From contig DJPQ01000063.1 of the NCBI GenBank assembly GCA_002439805.1, forward strand, positions 677-24,463: a stretch of DNA of 23,787 nucleotides, written 5' to 3'. The notes below the pieces were generated by a model, which ran no database searches, was not told the DNA's origin, and saw only the letters and a list, made by a program, of their open reading frames with translations. This stretch comes from Bacteroidales bacterium UBA6408. GTDB lineage: Bacteria > Bacteroidota > Bacteroidia > Bacteroidales > UBA932. Of this stretch, positions 1-8,600 are shown piece by piece (the first letter of the stretch is position 1; every line of letters begins with the position of its first letter). The translations under genes and the position numbers were made by a program.

Positions 1-162
1 TTCATGCTCAGCCGTTTTGACGGTATGACTTACAATGAGATAGCCCTGGAACTCGGAATATCGGAAAAGACTGTGGAGTATCATATTTCCAAGGCTTTGA
101 AAATCCTTCGTTCCGAGCTCGGGGACTACCTTCCGCTCGTCGCGATTCTATTCGGGCTATAG
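1..162 (+). CDS. ECF-type RNA polymerase sigma factor, C-terminal fragment (cut by window edge)
   Basis: The reading frame is open from the first base and stops at 160-162, giving the last 53 residues of a protein that begins outside the window. It reads as sigma region 4: an MTYNEIALELGISEKTVEYH helix-turn-helix followed by a basic helix ending in LKILRSEL. This is the -35-binding segment of extracytoplasmic-function sigma factors and looks like the PUL-associated kind in Bacteroidota. Such factors are normally held by a membrane FecR-type anti-sigma factor and released when the cognate SusC transporter binds substrate. The matching FecR gene is in this window (4711-5643) but not adjacent, because two other genes lie between. 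The role as regulator of this locus is inferred from position and family. Confidence 0.88.
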   Translation, partial: FMLSRFDGMTYNEIALELGISEKTVEYHISKALKILRSELGDYLPLVAILFGL

Positions 163-216
163 GATTCCGGTGCGGTTTTTCCGGACTTGGTCAGGGTAAT
201 CCGGACTATGCCGGAA

Positions 217-224
217 TATATTTG
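217..224 (+). promoter_or_regulatory. Candidate Bacteroides-type -7 element upstream of the GH78-like gene
   Basis: TATATTTG is an exact match to the Bacteroides -7 consensus TAnnTTTG and lies 24 bases before the ATG at 249. No TTTG-like -33 element sits 19-21 bases upstream; the nearest TTG (187-189) is too far. The 163-248 gap also holds four CCGG-containing motifs, of which ATTCCGG (164-170) and CCGGAAT (211-217) form an inverted pair. This may be a promoter read with help from another factor, or chance in an AT-rich patch. Confidence 0.35.
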
Positions 225-248
225 TCATAAGCTCGAAATGATAAAACG

Positions 249-2030
249 ATGAAAGATTTCTTGAAATCCATGCTTGCCGCGGCTTCTGCCCTCATCTTGG
301 CCGGGGCTGTGTCCGACGGCTTCGCTCCGTTGTGCGCACAGGAGCGGGATTGCCGCACCCGCACTTATGTCACGCCGGTTCGCGTCCTGTGGCAGGAAGG
401 CAATGTCAGCAACGCCGACGCGCTTCTTCGCGAAGGCAACGGACAGGCGTTTTGCAACAACGACACCCCGGAGTCTTCCTGCGTACTGTCTTCTGCGGGC
501 GGAGTGTCTTCCAGCATACTGCTTGACTTCGGGAAGGAACTGCACGGCGGGCTTCAGATTGTGACCGGCTGGGCCGAAGGCACTGTCCCGGTGCGCATCC
601 GTTACGGCGAGTCCGCTTCGGAGGCAATGTCGGAAATCGGAGGCAAGGGATGCGCTACCAACGACCACTCGGTGCGTGATCAGGTGATAATCCTTCCTAT
701 GATGGGTGTCGCGGAAATCGGAAATTCCGGATTCCGTTTTGTCCGCATCGATCTTGTTGAACCTGATAAGGTTTTGAAACTCAAAGAGGTGCGGGCCATC
801 TCCATCATGCGTGACCTTGAATATACGGGGTCTTTCAGCTGCAGCGATGAACGTCTGAACAGAATCTGGGAGACCGGTGCCTACACGGTTCACCTCTGTA
901 TGCAGAATTTTCTCATCGAGGGCATAAAGCGCGACCGTCTCGTGTGGATGGGGGACGCCTATCCCGAGGTGATGACCGTGGCTTCTGTATTCGGGTACAA
1001 TGAGGTCGTTCCCAAAACGCTCGACTGGATGCGCGACACTACCCCTCTCCCGAAATGGATGAACGGCTCTTTTTCCTCCTATTCAATCTGGTGGATGCTC
1101 TGCCATCAGGCATGGTTCCGGCATACTGGTGATCTGGACTATCTTCTCGGTTCAAGGGAATATATCACCGGACTGCTCCGTCAGCTCATCGGAAAAATCA
1201 CCCCTGACGGACGAGAGTGCCTTGACGGGACGCGTTTCCTCGATTGGCCGTCGCAGGAAAATGAACCTGCGAAGAATGCCGGGCTTCAGGCTCTGATGGT
1301 CCAGGCGATGCAGGCTGGACAGGAATTCGGGAACATTTTTGATGACCGGCAGCTTGTCGCCGACTGCGCCGATGCGGAGAAGCGTCTGTCCAAGGCCGCC
1401 ACGAAAGTTTATAGGGAATTTTTGAAATCCGGAGTTGCCCCCGACGCCCCGGGCTCGAAGCAGGCGGCGGCTCTGATGGCGCTTGCCGGCCTTACGGACG
1501 CGAAGAAGGCGGACAGGGACATTCTTTCCAGCAACGGCGGCCACGGCTTCTCAACATTCTACGGCTATCTGATGCTTGAGGCAATGGCCCTCGCCGGCAA
1601 CTGGCAGGGTTCGCTTGATGTCATCCGCAGCTACTGGGGTGCGATGCTCGACCTTGGCGCGACGACATTCTGGGAGGACTTCAACCTCGACTGGCTTCCT
1701 GAAGCGGCGGGTATCGACGAACTCGTGCCGGAAGGCAAGAAGGACATACACGGGGACTTCGGAGCCTACTGCTATAAGGGGTTCCGCCACAGTCTCTGCC
1801 ATGGCTGGGCATCCGGTCCCACAGCTTGGCTGAGCCGCCATGTTCTCGGCGTCGAAATCGTGGAACCAGGCTGCGCGAAGGTCCGCATAACTCCGCACCT
1901 CGGTGACCTCGAATGGGCAGAAGGCGCGTTCCCGACCCCGTTCGGTCCGATTCGTGTCCGCCATGAGCGACTCTCTGACGGAAGGATAGACACGACTGTC
2001 GATGCTCCGGACGGAGTGAAAGTGGAATAA
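249..2030 (+). CDS. GH78-like alpha-L-rhamnosidase family protein, exported
   Basis: 593 residues. A signal peptide is visible at about 1-30 (hydrophobic core, then PLCA before Gln31), with no lipobox cysteine, so the protein is probably periplasmic. An N-terminal beta-sandwich with the DFGKELHGG motif of GH78 relatives runs to about residue 190, followed by an (alpha/alpha)6-type catalytic region. Within it KRDRLVWMGD (R228-D236) matches the family's RDxRLxWxGD motif, and TTFWEDF (W475-E476-D477) matches the region of the proposed catalytic base. A short C-terminal beta domain (GWASGPTAWLS onward) completes it. Classical GH78 enzymes have a glutamate in RDERLGW that is proposed as general acid; here that residue is Arg230, so activity or specificity may differ. 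At 593 residues it is shorter than many GH78 enzymes. It would remove terminal alpha-L-rhamnose or a related 6-deoxy sugar; this is inferred from family only. ATG249 is chosen because the ATG at 238 meets a stop after four codons. Confidence 0.8.
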   Translation: MKDFLKSMLAAASALILAGAVSDGFAPLCAQERDCRTRTYVTPVRVLWQEGNVSNADALLREGNGQAFCNNDTPESSCVLSSAGGVSSSILLDFGKELHGGLQIVTGWAEGTVPVRIRYGESASEAMSEIGGKGCATNDHSVRDQVIILPMMGVAEIGNSGFRFVRIDLVEPDKVLKLKEVRAISIMRDLEYTGSFSCSDERLNRIWETGAYTVHLCMQNFLIEGIKRDRLVWMGDAYPEVMTVASVFGYNEVVPKTLDWMRDTTPLPKWMNGSFSSYSIWWMLCHQAWFRHTGDLDYLLGSREYITGLLRQLIGKITPDGRECLDGTRFLDWPSQENEPAKNAGLQALMVQAMQAGQEFGNIFDDRQLVADCADAEKRLSKAATKVYREFLKSGVAPDAPGSKQAAALMALAGLTDAKKADRDILSSNGGHGFSTFYGYLMLEAMALAGNWQGSLDVIRSYWGAMLDLGATTFWEDFNLDWLPEAAGIDELVPEGKKDIHGDFGAYCYKGFRHSLCHGWASGPTAWLSRHVLGVEIVEPGCAKVRITPHLGDLEWAEGAFPTPFGPIRVRHERLSDGRIDTTVDAPDGVKVE

Positions 2031-2049
2031 TGCCGTGACATTTTTTTTG

Positions 2050-2084
2050 ATTCCCTGTCAGGGTACTGTGCCTTGGCAGGGAAT
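2050..2084 (+). other. Strong intergenic hairpin without a following T-tract
   Basis: ATTCCCTGTCAGGG (2050-2063) pairs with CCTTGGCAGGGAAT (2071-2084) over 14 positions, including G-U pairs, around a 7-base loop. An eight-T run (2041-2048) precedes the hairpin instead of following it, so this is not a standard intrinsic terminator for + strand transcripts. It sits 20 bases after the stop of the GH78-like gene and may stabilise or process the message between two cistrons. Confidence 0.6.
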
Positions 2085-2090
2085 ATTCTA

Positions 2091-2106
2091 TCTGACAGGC
2101 GTCAGA
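2091..2106 (+). other. Second small hairpin before the lipoprotein gene
   Basis: TCTGAC (2091-2096) and GTCAGA (2101-2106) form a perfect 6-bp stem around AGGC. It follows the 2050-2084 hairpin by six bases and lies 28 bases before the ATG at 2135. No T-tract follows. The pair of hairpins is the main content of the 2031-2134 gap. Confidence 0.45.
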
Positions 2107-2134
2107 AATGTCGAAAATATAAAAATTCAATAAC

Positions 2135-4600
2135 ATGAAACTCCAGAAACTGATGATTGCAGCCGTCGCGTCCTCGCTGGCGGGATGCTCTGCCGGACAG
2201 ACAGGCGGTCCCGTGTCGCTTTCGGGAATCTATCCTGAACTGGCATTCTATAATGAAGAGGGAGAATGCGGCACAGGGGCGGTCGTGCCATGGGCCGGCC
2301 GGCTGTGGGTGGCGACATACGGCCCCCATATGCCGTACGGTTCGTCCGACAAACTGTACGAGATTTCTCCTGAACTTGAAGTGACGGTGAGGCCCGAGAG
2401 TATCGGAGGAACTGTGGCGAACAGAATGATACACGGGGAAAGTTCCCAACTGTTCATAGGCCCGTATGCCATTGACGGTGACAGGAATGTCAGGGTGATA
2501 CCATATTCCGTAATGCCCGGCCGGCTCACCGGAAATGCCCGCCATCTGACCGATCCTGAACATAAGATATACTATGCTACGATGGAGGAGGGGTTCTATG
2601 AAGTCGATGTGGACTCTTTGACCGTCAGCGAGCTTTACCGCGACGGGAACTCGAATCCGCAGGGCGGAGGATATGCCCCGGTCAATGACCTGCTGCCGGG
2701 AGTACACGGGAAAGGGCTGTATTCGGGCCAGGGCGTGCTCGTGTTCAGCAACAACGGAGAGGGTACTCAGGAGGCCCTGGAGAAGTTTGACGTGGCGTCG
2801 GGAGTCCTTGCTGAATGGAACGGCGCCGATTGGAAGGTGGTTCGGCGCAACCAGTTTACGGAAGTGACCGGGCCGGGAGGAATCTTCGGGAACAGGAATC
2901 CTTGCACGGATCCGATCTGGGCGGTCGGATGGGACTACAAATCCGTCATTCTCGGTGTGAGGGAGTCCGGGCGCGGATGGCAATTCTACCGCCTGCCCAA
3001 GGCCAGCCACAGCTACGACGGCGCTCACGGATGGAACACCGAGTGGCCGCGCATAAGGGATGTGGGCACAGCTGATTCTCCTGACTATCTCATGACCATG
3101 CACGGAATGTTCTGGCATTTCCCCGGGACATTTACCTCCGGCCGCTCTGCGGGAATACGTCCGCGTTCGTCCTATCTTAAGGTCATAGGCGACTTTGCCC
3201 GCTGGGGAGACCGTATTGTGTTCGGATGCGACGATTCGGCCAAGAACGAGTTCCTGAACCGGCGCGGGGCCAAGGGCGGCATCTGCGGCCCCGGACAGTC
3301 CAATTCAAACCTGTGGTTCACTTCAGTCACGGGGCCGGACGACTTTGGTCCGTCCGATGCGGAGGGCGCTGTCTGGGCAGGAGAACAGGTTCGGGCAGGG
3401 GAGGCTTCCGAGCCGTTTCTCTTTGCGGGATGGCCCGGCCGCATGGCATGGCTGCACAACGGGGGCAAAAGCGCTGTCGCCTTCTCTTTCGAGGTTGACA
3501 GATGCGGAAACGGAGTGTGGGATGACTTGAGGACGGTGACTGTGGCTCCTGGAGCGGATGCTCACGTGTCGTTCGATTCTGACGAAAAGGGCGAATGGAT
3601 CAGAGTAAAGACGGACGCCGACACGAAGGCCACTGTCTCGTTTTCATGGTCTTCAGCGGATGACAGGAGCACGATGCCTTCAGAAGTGTTCAGAGGATTG
3701 ACGAAATCCGATGCCTCCTCTTTCGTTGACGGCCTGCTCTACAGTCTCGGGGACAACCGGCGTGCGCTTGGCGTGCTTGCAGGGCGTTCGGAATCGGGAA
3801 AAAGGTCGGAGACCGGCTATTATGAGCTTGACGGCAAACTCGCTCTTGTACGCAGGGACGACAGCCTGACGGCGGATTTCATACGGACTCGTTTTGCGGT
3901 TCCGGAGAATGTCGTCACGGTGGACAGTTCTTCCGTGCTGGTCGTCGATGACCGGGGGAGAAGATGGCGGCTGCCGATAGGGAACGGCTCCGTTGAGCGG
4001 CCGACCGCAGAAGGTGAGCTGCGCGTGTGCCGGGAGGTCGCGACGGAGAGGGACCTTTTCTCCTGCATGGGAACATTCTATGAACTGCCGGCCGAGAATG
4101 CCGACGGCTATGCCAAGATAAGGCCGATTGCCACCCACGGCTTCCGCATCGCGGACTATGCTTCATACAGGGGACTGCTGGTGATGACAGGCATAAGTCC
4201 GGAAGACGGTCGGGGGAATCCTCATGTGATTGTGTCCGACGACGGGAATGCTGCCGTGTGGGCAGGCGCGATTGACGACCTTTGGTCACTTGGCAAGCCT
4301 CGGGGACACGGAGGCCCGTGGAAGGACAGCGATGTAGCTGCCGGCGTAGCCTCCGATCCGTATCTGTGCGCTTTCTATGACAGGAAAACCATGACGCTTT
4401 CCCACAATTCCGCCGGGAACGTTACATTCACAGTTGAGGCGGATCCGACCGGATGCGGCGACTGGATGGTGTATGAAACCTGCACCGTCGCGCCGGGAGA
4501 GACCTTCAGGCAGGAACTGCCGGAGGATTTTTCCGCCCGCTGGATAAGGTTCAGTACCGACGCACCGGTGCGTGCGACCGCATGGCTTGAATATGAGTAA
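2135..4600 (+). CDS. Large lipoprotein of unknown function with internal duplication
   Basis: 821 residues. The signal peptide ends in a clear lipobox, LAGC, with Cys18 as the lipidated residue, so it is membrane-anchored and possibly surface-exposed. I recognise the type (segments such as ANRMIHGESSQLFIGPY, MPGRLTGNARHLTDPEHKIY and SHSYDGAHGWNTEWPRIRD resemble conserved uncharacterised proteins of Bacteroidota) but know no assigned activity. The short beta-strand-rich blocks with repeated glycines suggest a beta-propeller, followed by a beta-sandwich. Residues about 190-505 and 525-821 are homologous halves; the repeat is clearest from 324 and 646 onward. Its position between the sigma and anti-sigma genes and next to a GH78-like enzyme suggests a role in binding or cutting the PUL substrate. 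It could be a novel glycoside hydrolase, a lyase or a non-catalytic binding protein; sequence alone does not decide. Confidence 0.8.
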   Translation: MKLQKLMIAAVASSLAGCSAGQTGGPVSLSGIYPELAFYNEEGECGTGAVVPWAGRLWVATYGPHMPYGSSDKLYEISPELEVTVRPESIGGTVANRMIHGESSQLFIGPYAIDGDRNVRVIPYSVMPGRLTGNARHLTDPEHKIYYATMEEGFYEVDVDSLTVSELYRDGNSNPQGGGYAPVNDLLPGVHGKGLYSGQGVLVFSNNGEGTQEALEKFDVASGVLAEWNGADWKVVRRNQFTEVTGPGGIFGNRNPCTDPIWAVGWDYKSVILGVRESGRGWQFYRLPKASHSYDGAHGWNTEWPRIRDVGTADSPDYLMTMHGMFWHFPGTFTSGRSAGIRPRSSYLKVIGDFARWGDRIVFGCDDSAKNEFLNRRGAKGGICGPGQSNSNLWFTSVTGPDDFGPSDAEGAVWAGEQVRAGEASEPFLFAGWPGRMAWLHNGGKSAVAFSFEVDRCGNGVWDDLRTVTVAPGADAHVSFDSDEKGEWIRVKTDADTKATVSFSWSSADDRSTMPSEVFRGLTKSDASSFVDGLLYSLGDNRRALGVLAGRSESGKRSETGYYELDGKLALVRRDDSLTADFIRTRFAVPENVVTVDSSSVLVVDDRGRRWRLPIGNGSVERPTAEGELRVCREVATERDLFSCMGTFYELPAENADGYAKIRPIATHGFRIADYASYRGLLVMTGISPEDGRGNPHVIVSDDGNAAVWAGAIDDLWSLGKPRGHGGPWKDSDVAAGVASDPYLCAFYDRKTMTLSHNSAGNVTFTVEADPTGCGDWMVYETCTVAPGETFRQELPEDFSARWIRFSTDAPVRATAWLEYE
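2702..3649 (+). repeat. Internal protein repeat, copy 1 (unknown lipoprotein)
   Basis: Residues about 190-505 of the lipoprotein at 2135. Landmarks shared with copy 2: GKGLYSGQGVLVFSN, WKVVRRN, DYKSVILGV, GMFWHFP (324-330), AGIRPRS, AWLHNGGKSAVAFSFEVD, VTVAPGAD, GEWIRVKTDADTKATVSFSW. This copy is the longer one and carries extra segments such as SHSYDGAHGWNTEW. The left boundary is approximate; the alignment was made by eye. Confidence 0.6.
3707..4597 (+). repeat. Internal protein repeat, copy 2 (unknown lipoprotein)
   Basis: Residues about 525-821. Landmarks matching copy 1 in order: DGLLYSLGDNRRALGVLAG, LALVRRD, DSSSVLVVDD, GTFYELP (646-652), AKIRPIA, MTLSHNSAGNVTFTVEAD, CTVAPGET, ARWIRFSTDAPVRATAWLEY. 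The C-terminal 175 residues align best (copy 1 residues 324-505). This looks like an ancient tandem duplication within one gene, followed by divergence. Confidence 0.6.
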
Positions 4601-4602
4601 CA

Positions 4603-4661
4603 TACTCGCGAGACTCGTGTGAGTAATTGAAAAATCCATTTGTTCACTGGGGTGAATGGAT
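4603..4661 (+). other. Two imperfect stem-loops in the gap before fecR
   Basis: The 4601-4710 gap holds two weak stem-loops. The first is TACTC (4603-4607) with GAGTA (4621-4625), containing the 8-bp palindrome CTCGCGAG (4605-4612). The second is ATCCA plus TTCAC (4634-4638, 4643-4647) with GTGAA plus TGGAT (4652-4661), a four-base loop and a bulge. Neither is followed by a T-tract. I see no convincing TAnnTTTG promoter here, so fecR may be read through from upstream. Confidence 0.35.
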
Positions 4662-4710
4662 GTGGCCGGGAATGTACTATTGTTGTGTTTGTGGAACAAA
4701 AAGATGAGTT

Positions 4711-5643
4711 ATGAATAATGATTTGATTGATAGGTATTTGCGCGGAGAGTGCACATTGGAGGAACGCATCGCGGTCACAAGGTGGGCTGCGGAATCTCCT
4801 GATAACAGGGAGCAGATTGTCGCTGCCCGCAGGCTTTATGAATCCACACTGCTCAATACGGAAGAGGAGTCTTCGCGTAAAAAACATTTCCCGAAATGGC
4901 TCAGATGGACTCTCTCGTCGGTCGCCGCAGCCTCGGTCGCCGCAGCCGGTGTCTTTATCGGCCACAAGAGCGTGGAACCTGTCGGGCAGTCCCCGTTCGC
5001 GGCGCGGACAATCGAGGTGCCTGTCGGACAGCGCGTGCATACGGTGCTGTCCGACGGCACGTCAGTCTGGCTTAATTCCAATTCCCGGCTTGAACTTGTC
5101 GCCGACGGCGGCGGTTTCAGGAAAGTCCGTCTTGACGGAGAGGCTCTCTTTGACGTGAGTCATGACGAAAGCAGGCCCTTTGTCGTCGAGACGGAAAGAA
5201 ACAGCGTGACCGTGCTCGGAACGACATTCGACGTGTCCGCATACGGAGACAGCGGAAACTGTTCCGTGAAGCTCTATGAGGGAAGCGTGAGCCTTTCGGA
5301 CTCCGACGGTTCCGAGATATGCCGCCTTGCCCCGTTTCAGAGGGTGGATATAATCGGGGACGGCTATATGATGTCCGGCATGAATCCGAACGAGCGGGAA
5401 CTGTGGACGGAGGGCATCTACTTCTTTGACGACAAGACATATTCGGAAATATTCAGAACCGTGCAGTCCTACTACAAGACGCGTATAATAATCGAGGATG
5501 CGGCTGTGGCCGACTTCAAGTGTACCTGCCGCGTGCGTCAGGAAGACGGGCTGGAGCATCTGCTCAATGTCCTGAACCTCGTGCACCCTTTCCGCTGGAG
5601 ATGGAACTCCGACCGTACGGAAGTCAGACTGTCGTTGAAATGA
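4711..5643 (+). CDS. FecR-family anti-sigma factor (PUL transmembrane signalling)
   Basis: 310 residues with the usual order of this family. An N-terminal cytoplasmic sigma-binding segment (DLIDRYLRGECTLEE onward, about 1-62) is followed by one transmembrane helix at about 66-84. The periplasmic FecR domain is at about 100-195 (IEVPVGQRVHTVLSDGTSVW, then TVLGTTFDVSAY), and a DUF4974-like C-terminal domain starts near 237. In Bacteroidota such proteins hold an ECF sigma factor at the inner membrane. They release it when the N-terminal STN domain of the partner SusC transporter signals that substrate is bound. The partner is very probably the SusC starting 52 bases downstream, which has an STN domain. 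The sigma factor at 1-162 is the likely client, although two genes separate them. ATG4711 is chosen because the ATG at 4704 stops after four codons. Confidence 0.93.
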   Translation: MNNDLIDRYLRGECTLEERIAVTRWAAESPDNREQIVAARRLYESTLLNTEEESSRKKHFPKWLRWTLSSVAAASVAAAGVFIGHKSVEPVGQSPFAARTIEVPVGQRVHTVLSDGTSVWLNSNSRLELVADGGGFRKVRLDGEALFDVSHDESRPFVVETERNSVTVLGTTFDVSAYGDSGNCSVKLYEGSVSLSDSDGSEICRLAPFQRVDIIGDGYMMSGMNPNERELWTEGIYFFDDKTYSEIFRTVQSYYKTRIIIEDAAVADFKCTCRVRQEDGLEHLLNVLNLVHPFRWRWNSDRTEVRLSLK

Positions 5644-5695
5644 CAGAAGGACTCCCGCGCTTTTTCACTGAAATTATTAACCAAAACAATAAGAA

Positions 5696-8600
5696 ATGCA
5701 TAAACTGAAAATTGTCATACTCTGTATGACTCTCATGCTGTCCGCCGACCTGCTCGCCCAAAATGTGACGGTCGGGACGGATGCCGGTGCCCCGGTGACG
5801 TTAAGTACTGTCATTGAGGCGATTGAAAGCCAGACTGACTGGTCGTTTGTCTATGACAGGTCGCAGGTGGACGTCAGCGTTCCCGTCACACTGAAGCGCA
5901 GAACCGCCTCGGTCAGGAACATGCTCGATGACATCTTCGGCACTGTGGGGGGGGGTAAGTACGCCTACCGTATGCAGGGCAAGAACATCGTGCTTGTCCT
6001 CAATACGCATCCGGCTCGACCGGAGACCGCCGCAGACGGGCTTCCTGTCAGCGGAGTCGTCACAGACGCCTCTACCGGAGAACCTCTGCCGGGTGCCGGA
6101 GTAAGTCTCAAGGGGCATCCTGCAAGCGGTACTGTCACTGATATGGACGGCCGCTATAGTCTCTCCGGAGTGCCTGCTGACGCCACGCTGCTGTTCTCAT
6201 CCCTCGGCTTCACCGACATGGAAATCGCGGTCGGGGGCAGGACTAAAGTAGATGCCTCGCTTTCCGAGAACCGCGAGACACTCAAGGAGGTCGTGGTCAT
6301 AGGCTACGGCACAATGGACAAGAAGGAGCTGACTTCCGCAATCTCTCACCTGTCCAGCAAGGACTTTCTCAGCGTCAGTTCCTCCGACCCTCTGATGATG
6401 ATTCAGGGCAAGGTGGCCGGCGTTTCCATCACGAACACCGGGTCAGGCGACCCGAACAACCCGGCAAGCATCCAGATTCGCGGAGTTTCCTCCCGTGATG
6501 CCGGCCTGTCGCCTCTCATCATAATAAACGGCGTGCCCGGTGAACTGTCGAATGTCAATCCGAACGACATCGAGAGCTTCGACATCCTCAAGGACGGCGC
6601 CGCTTCCGCAATCTACGGCACCAGGGGTTCCAACGGTGTCATACTCGTGACCACGAAGAGCGCTCCGACCGACGGCAGCATCCACACTTCCTACACCGGA
6701 ACGGTCTCGTTCGATGTCCCTGTGCAGGAACTTGATATGCTGGATGCCTACGGTTGGCGTCTCAACAGGGTGGAGGGCGACCGGAGCGGATATGACTACG
6801 GTGGCGAAACAGACTGGCTCAAGCGCGTGACCAAGACCGGATTCACCCAGTCCCACACCATATCCCTCGGTGGCGGCATTCCCAAGACGAACTATAGGGT
6901 GACCGCCGACTACAAGGATGCCAAGGGCATTGACCTGCGGTCGTCCCGCCGTGAATACGGAATGCGCGCGTCCGTCAATCACACGACAAAGAACGGACTG
7001 CTGTCCTTCATCGCCAATGTCGCTCCCCGCGTCGCCTACATCAAGGCTTCCGACTGGAGCACGTTCACCAATGCCATAGAGGCCAATCCTACGACTCCCG
7101 TCATGGATCCGGACGACCCGTTCCATTACTTTGACTTTCAGGGACAGACTGCCGCGAACAATCCGGCCGAGGTCCTTGAGACGGAACTTGCCGACCAGGA
7201 AAAGAAATGGATTGACTGGGACGCCACGGCGAGGCTCAACCTGCTGCCTCTGCTCGGGAACGGAAAGGCTGACAATCACACGCTCACTACTCAGGTGACG
7301 TTCTCCGACCGCCAGTACGACAGTTTCGACGGCACGTTCTCTCCTTCTACCAGCAACCGCTGCATCCACGCCGGACGTGACGGGCAGGCAGGACGCAGCT
7401 ACTCGAAATACCGTACCCACACACTTGAATGGCTCGGGAACTGGCAGGCTCATTTCGGTGACAACAACATAAAGACGATGGTGGGATATTCCTACACATA
7501 CGAGCAGAACTCCGGAATGGCGGCCAACAATGCCGATTTCTCCAACGACGGAATGACCTACAACAACCTCTCGTTCGGTGAGATGGCCTCGGAGGAAGGC
7601 AAGACAAACCTCAGCAGCTACAAGAGCGACAGCAAGCTCATCGCCTTCTTCGGCCGAGCAAGCTATGACTGGAAAGGACGCTACCTGCTCACCGCGTCGC
7701 TGCGCTATGAGGGCTCGTCCAAATTCGGCTCCAACCACAAGTGGGGATGGTTCCCGGCCGTGTCCGCCGGATGGCGCATTTCTGATGAGCCTTTCATGAA
7801 GAACGCTGGCTGGGTCAGCGACCTCAAGCTCAGGGGGGACTTCGGAGTCACGGGAAACCAGAACTTCTCAAGCTATCTTTCCCTTGACACGATGTACAGC
7901 TTCGGGGCCTACAGCTATAACGGCGAGTTTTTCTATGTCTGGGGACCTCAGAAAAACGTCAATCCGGACCTGCACTGGGAGAAGGGCAAAAACTGGAACA
8001 TAGGACTTGACTGGGCTCTTTTTAAAAGCCGTCTCTATGGTTCGTTCAACTACTACAACCGCAGGCAGGTTGACCTTCTGGGAGAATACACCGTGCCAGT
8101 GCCGCCGTATCTCTTCAACACTACATACGTGAATGTCGGCACTATGCGCAACTCCGGCTTCGAGTTCGACATAAACTGGAAGGCTGTTGATACAAAGGAT
8201 TTCGGATACACCGTCGGCGTCGTCGGCTCCACGATGAAGAATGAGTTTGTCAATTTCAGCAATTCCGAATATGTCGGGCAGGACTACTACGACGTCTGCT
8301 CCACAGGCAGCCCATACCCAAACTACACCCTTCAGCGCATCGAGAAGGGCCGTAGCGTCGGAAGCTTCTTCATGTACAGGTATGCCGGGGTCGATGCGGA
8401 CGGCAACTGGGTGGTCTATAACAGGGACGGGGACATGATATTGGCGAGCACCGCCACGGTCGATGACAAGCAGTATGTCGGCAACGGACTCCCGAAATTC
8501 ACGGGTTCCATGACGCACAGCTTCCGCTACAAGTGGTTCGACCTGAACATATATCTCCGCACGGCTCTCGGCTACAACATATTCAACATACACGAATATA

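Noticed and set aside
4678..4690. TATTGTTG-like sequence before fecR as a -7 promoter element
   Set aside because: It has one mismatch to TAnnTTTG and no -33 partner at the right distance.
6443..7738. 431-codon open frame on the - strand
   Set aside because: It is antisense to SusC, low-complexity Val/Arg/Gly-rich, no start context or motifs.
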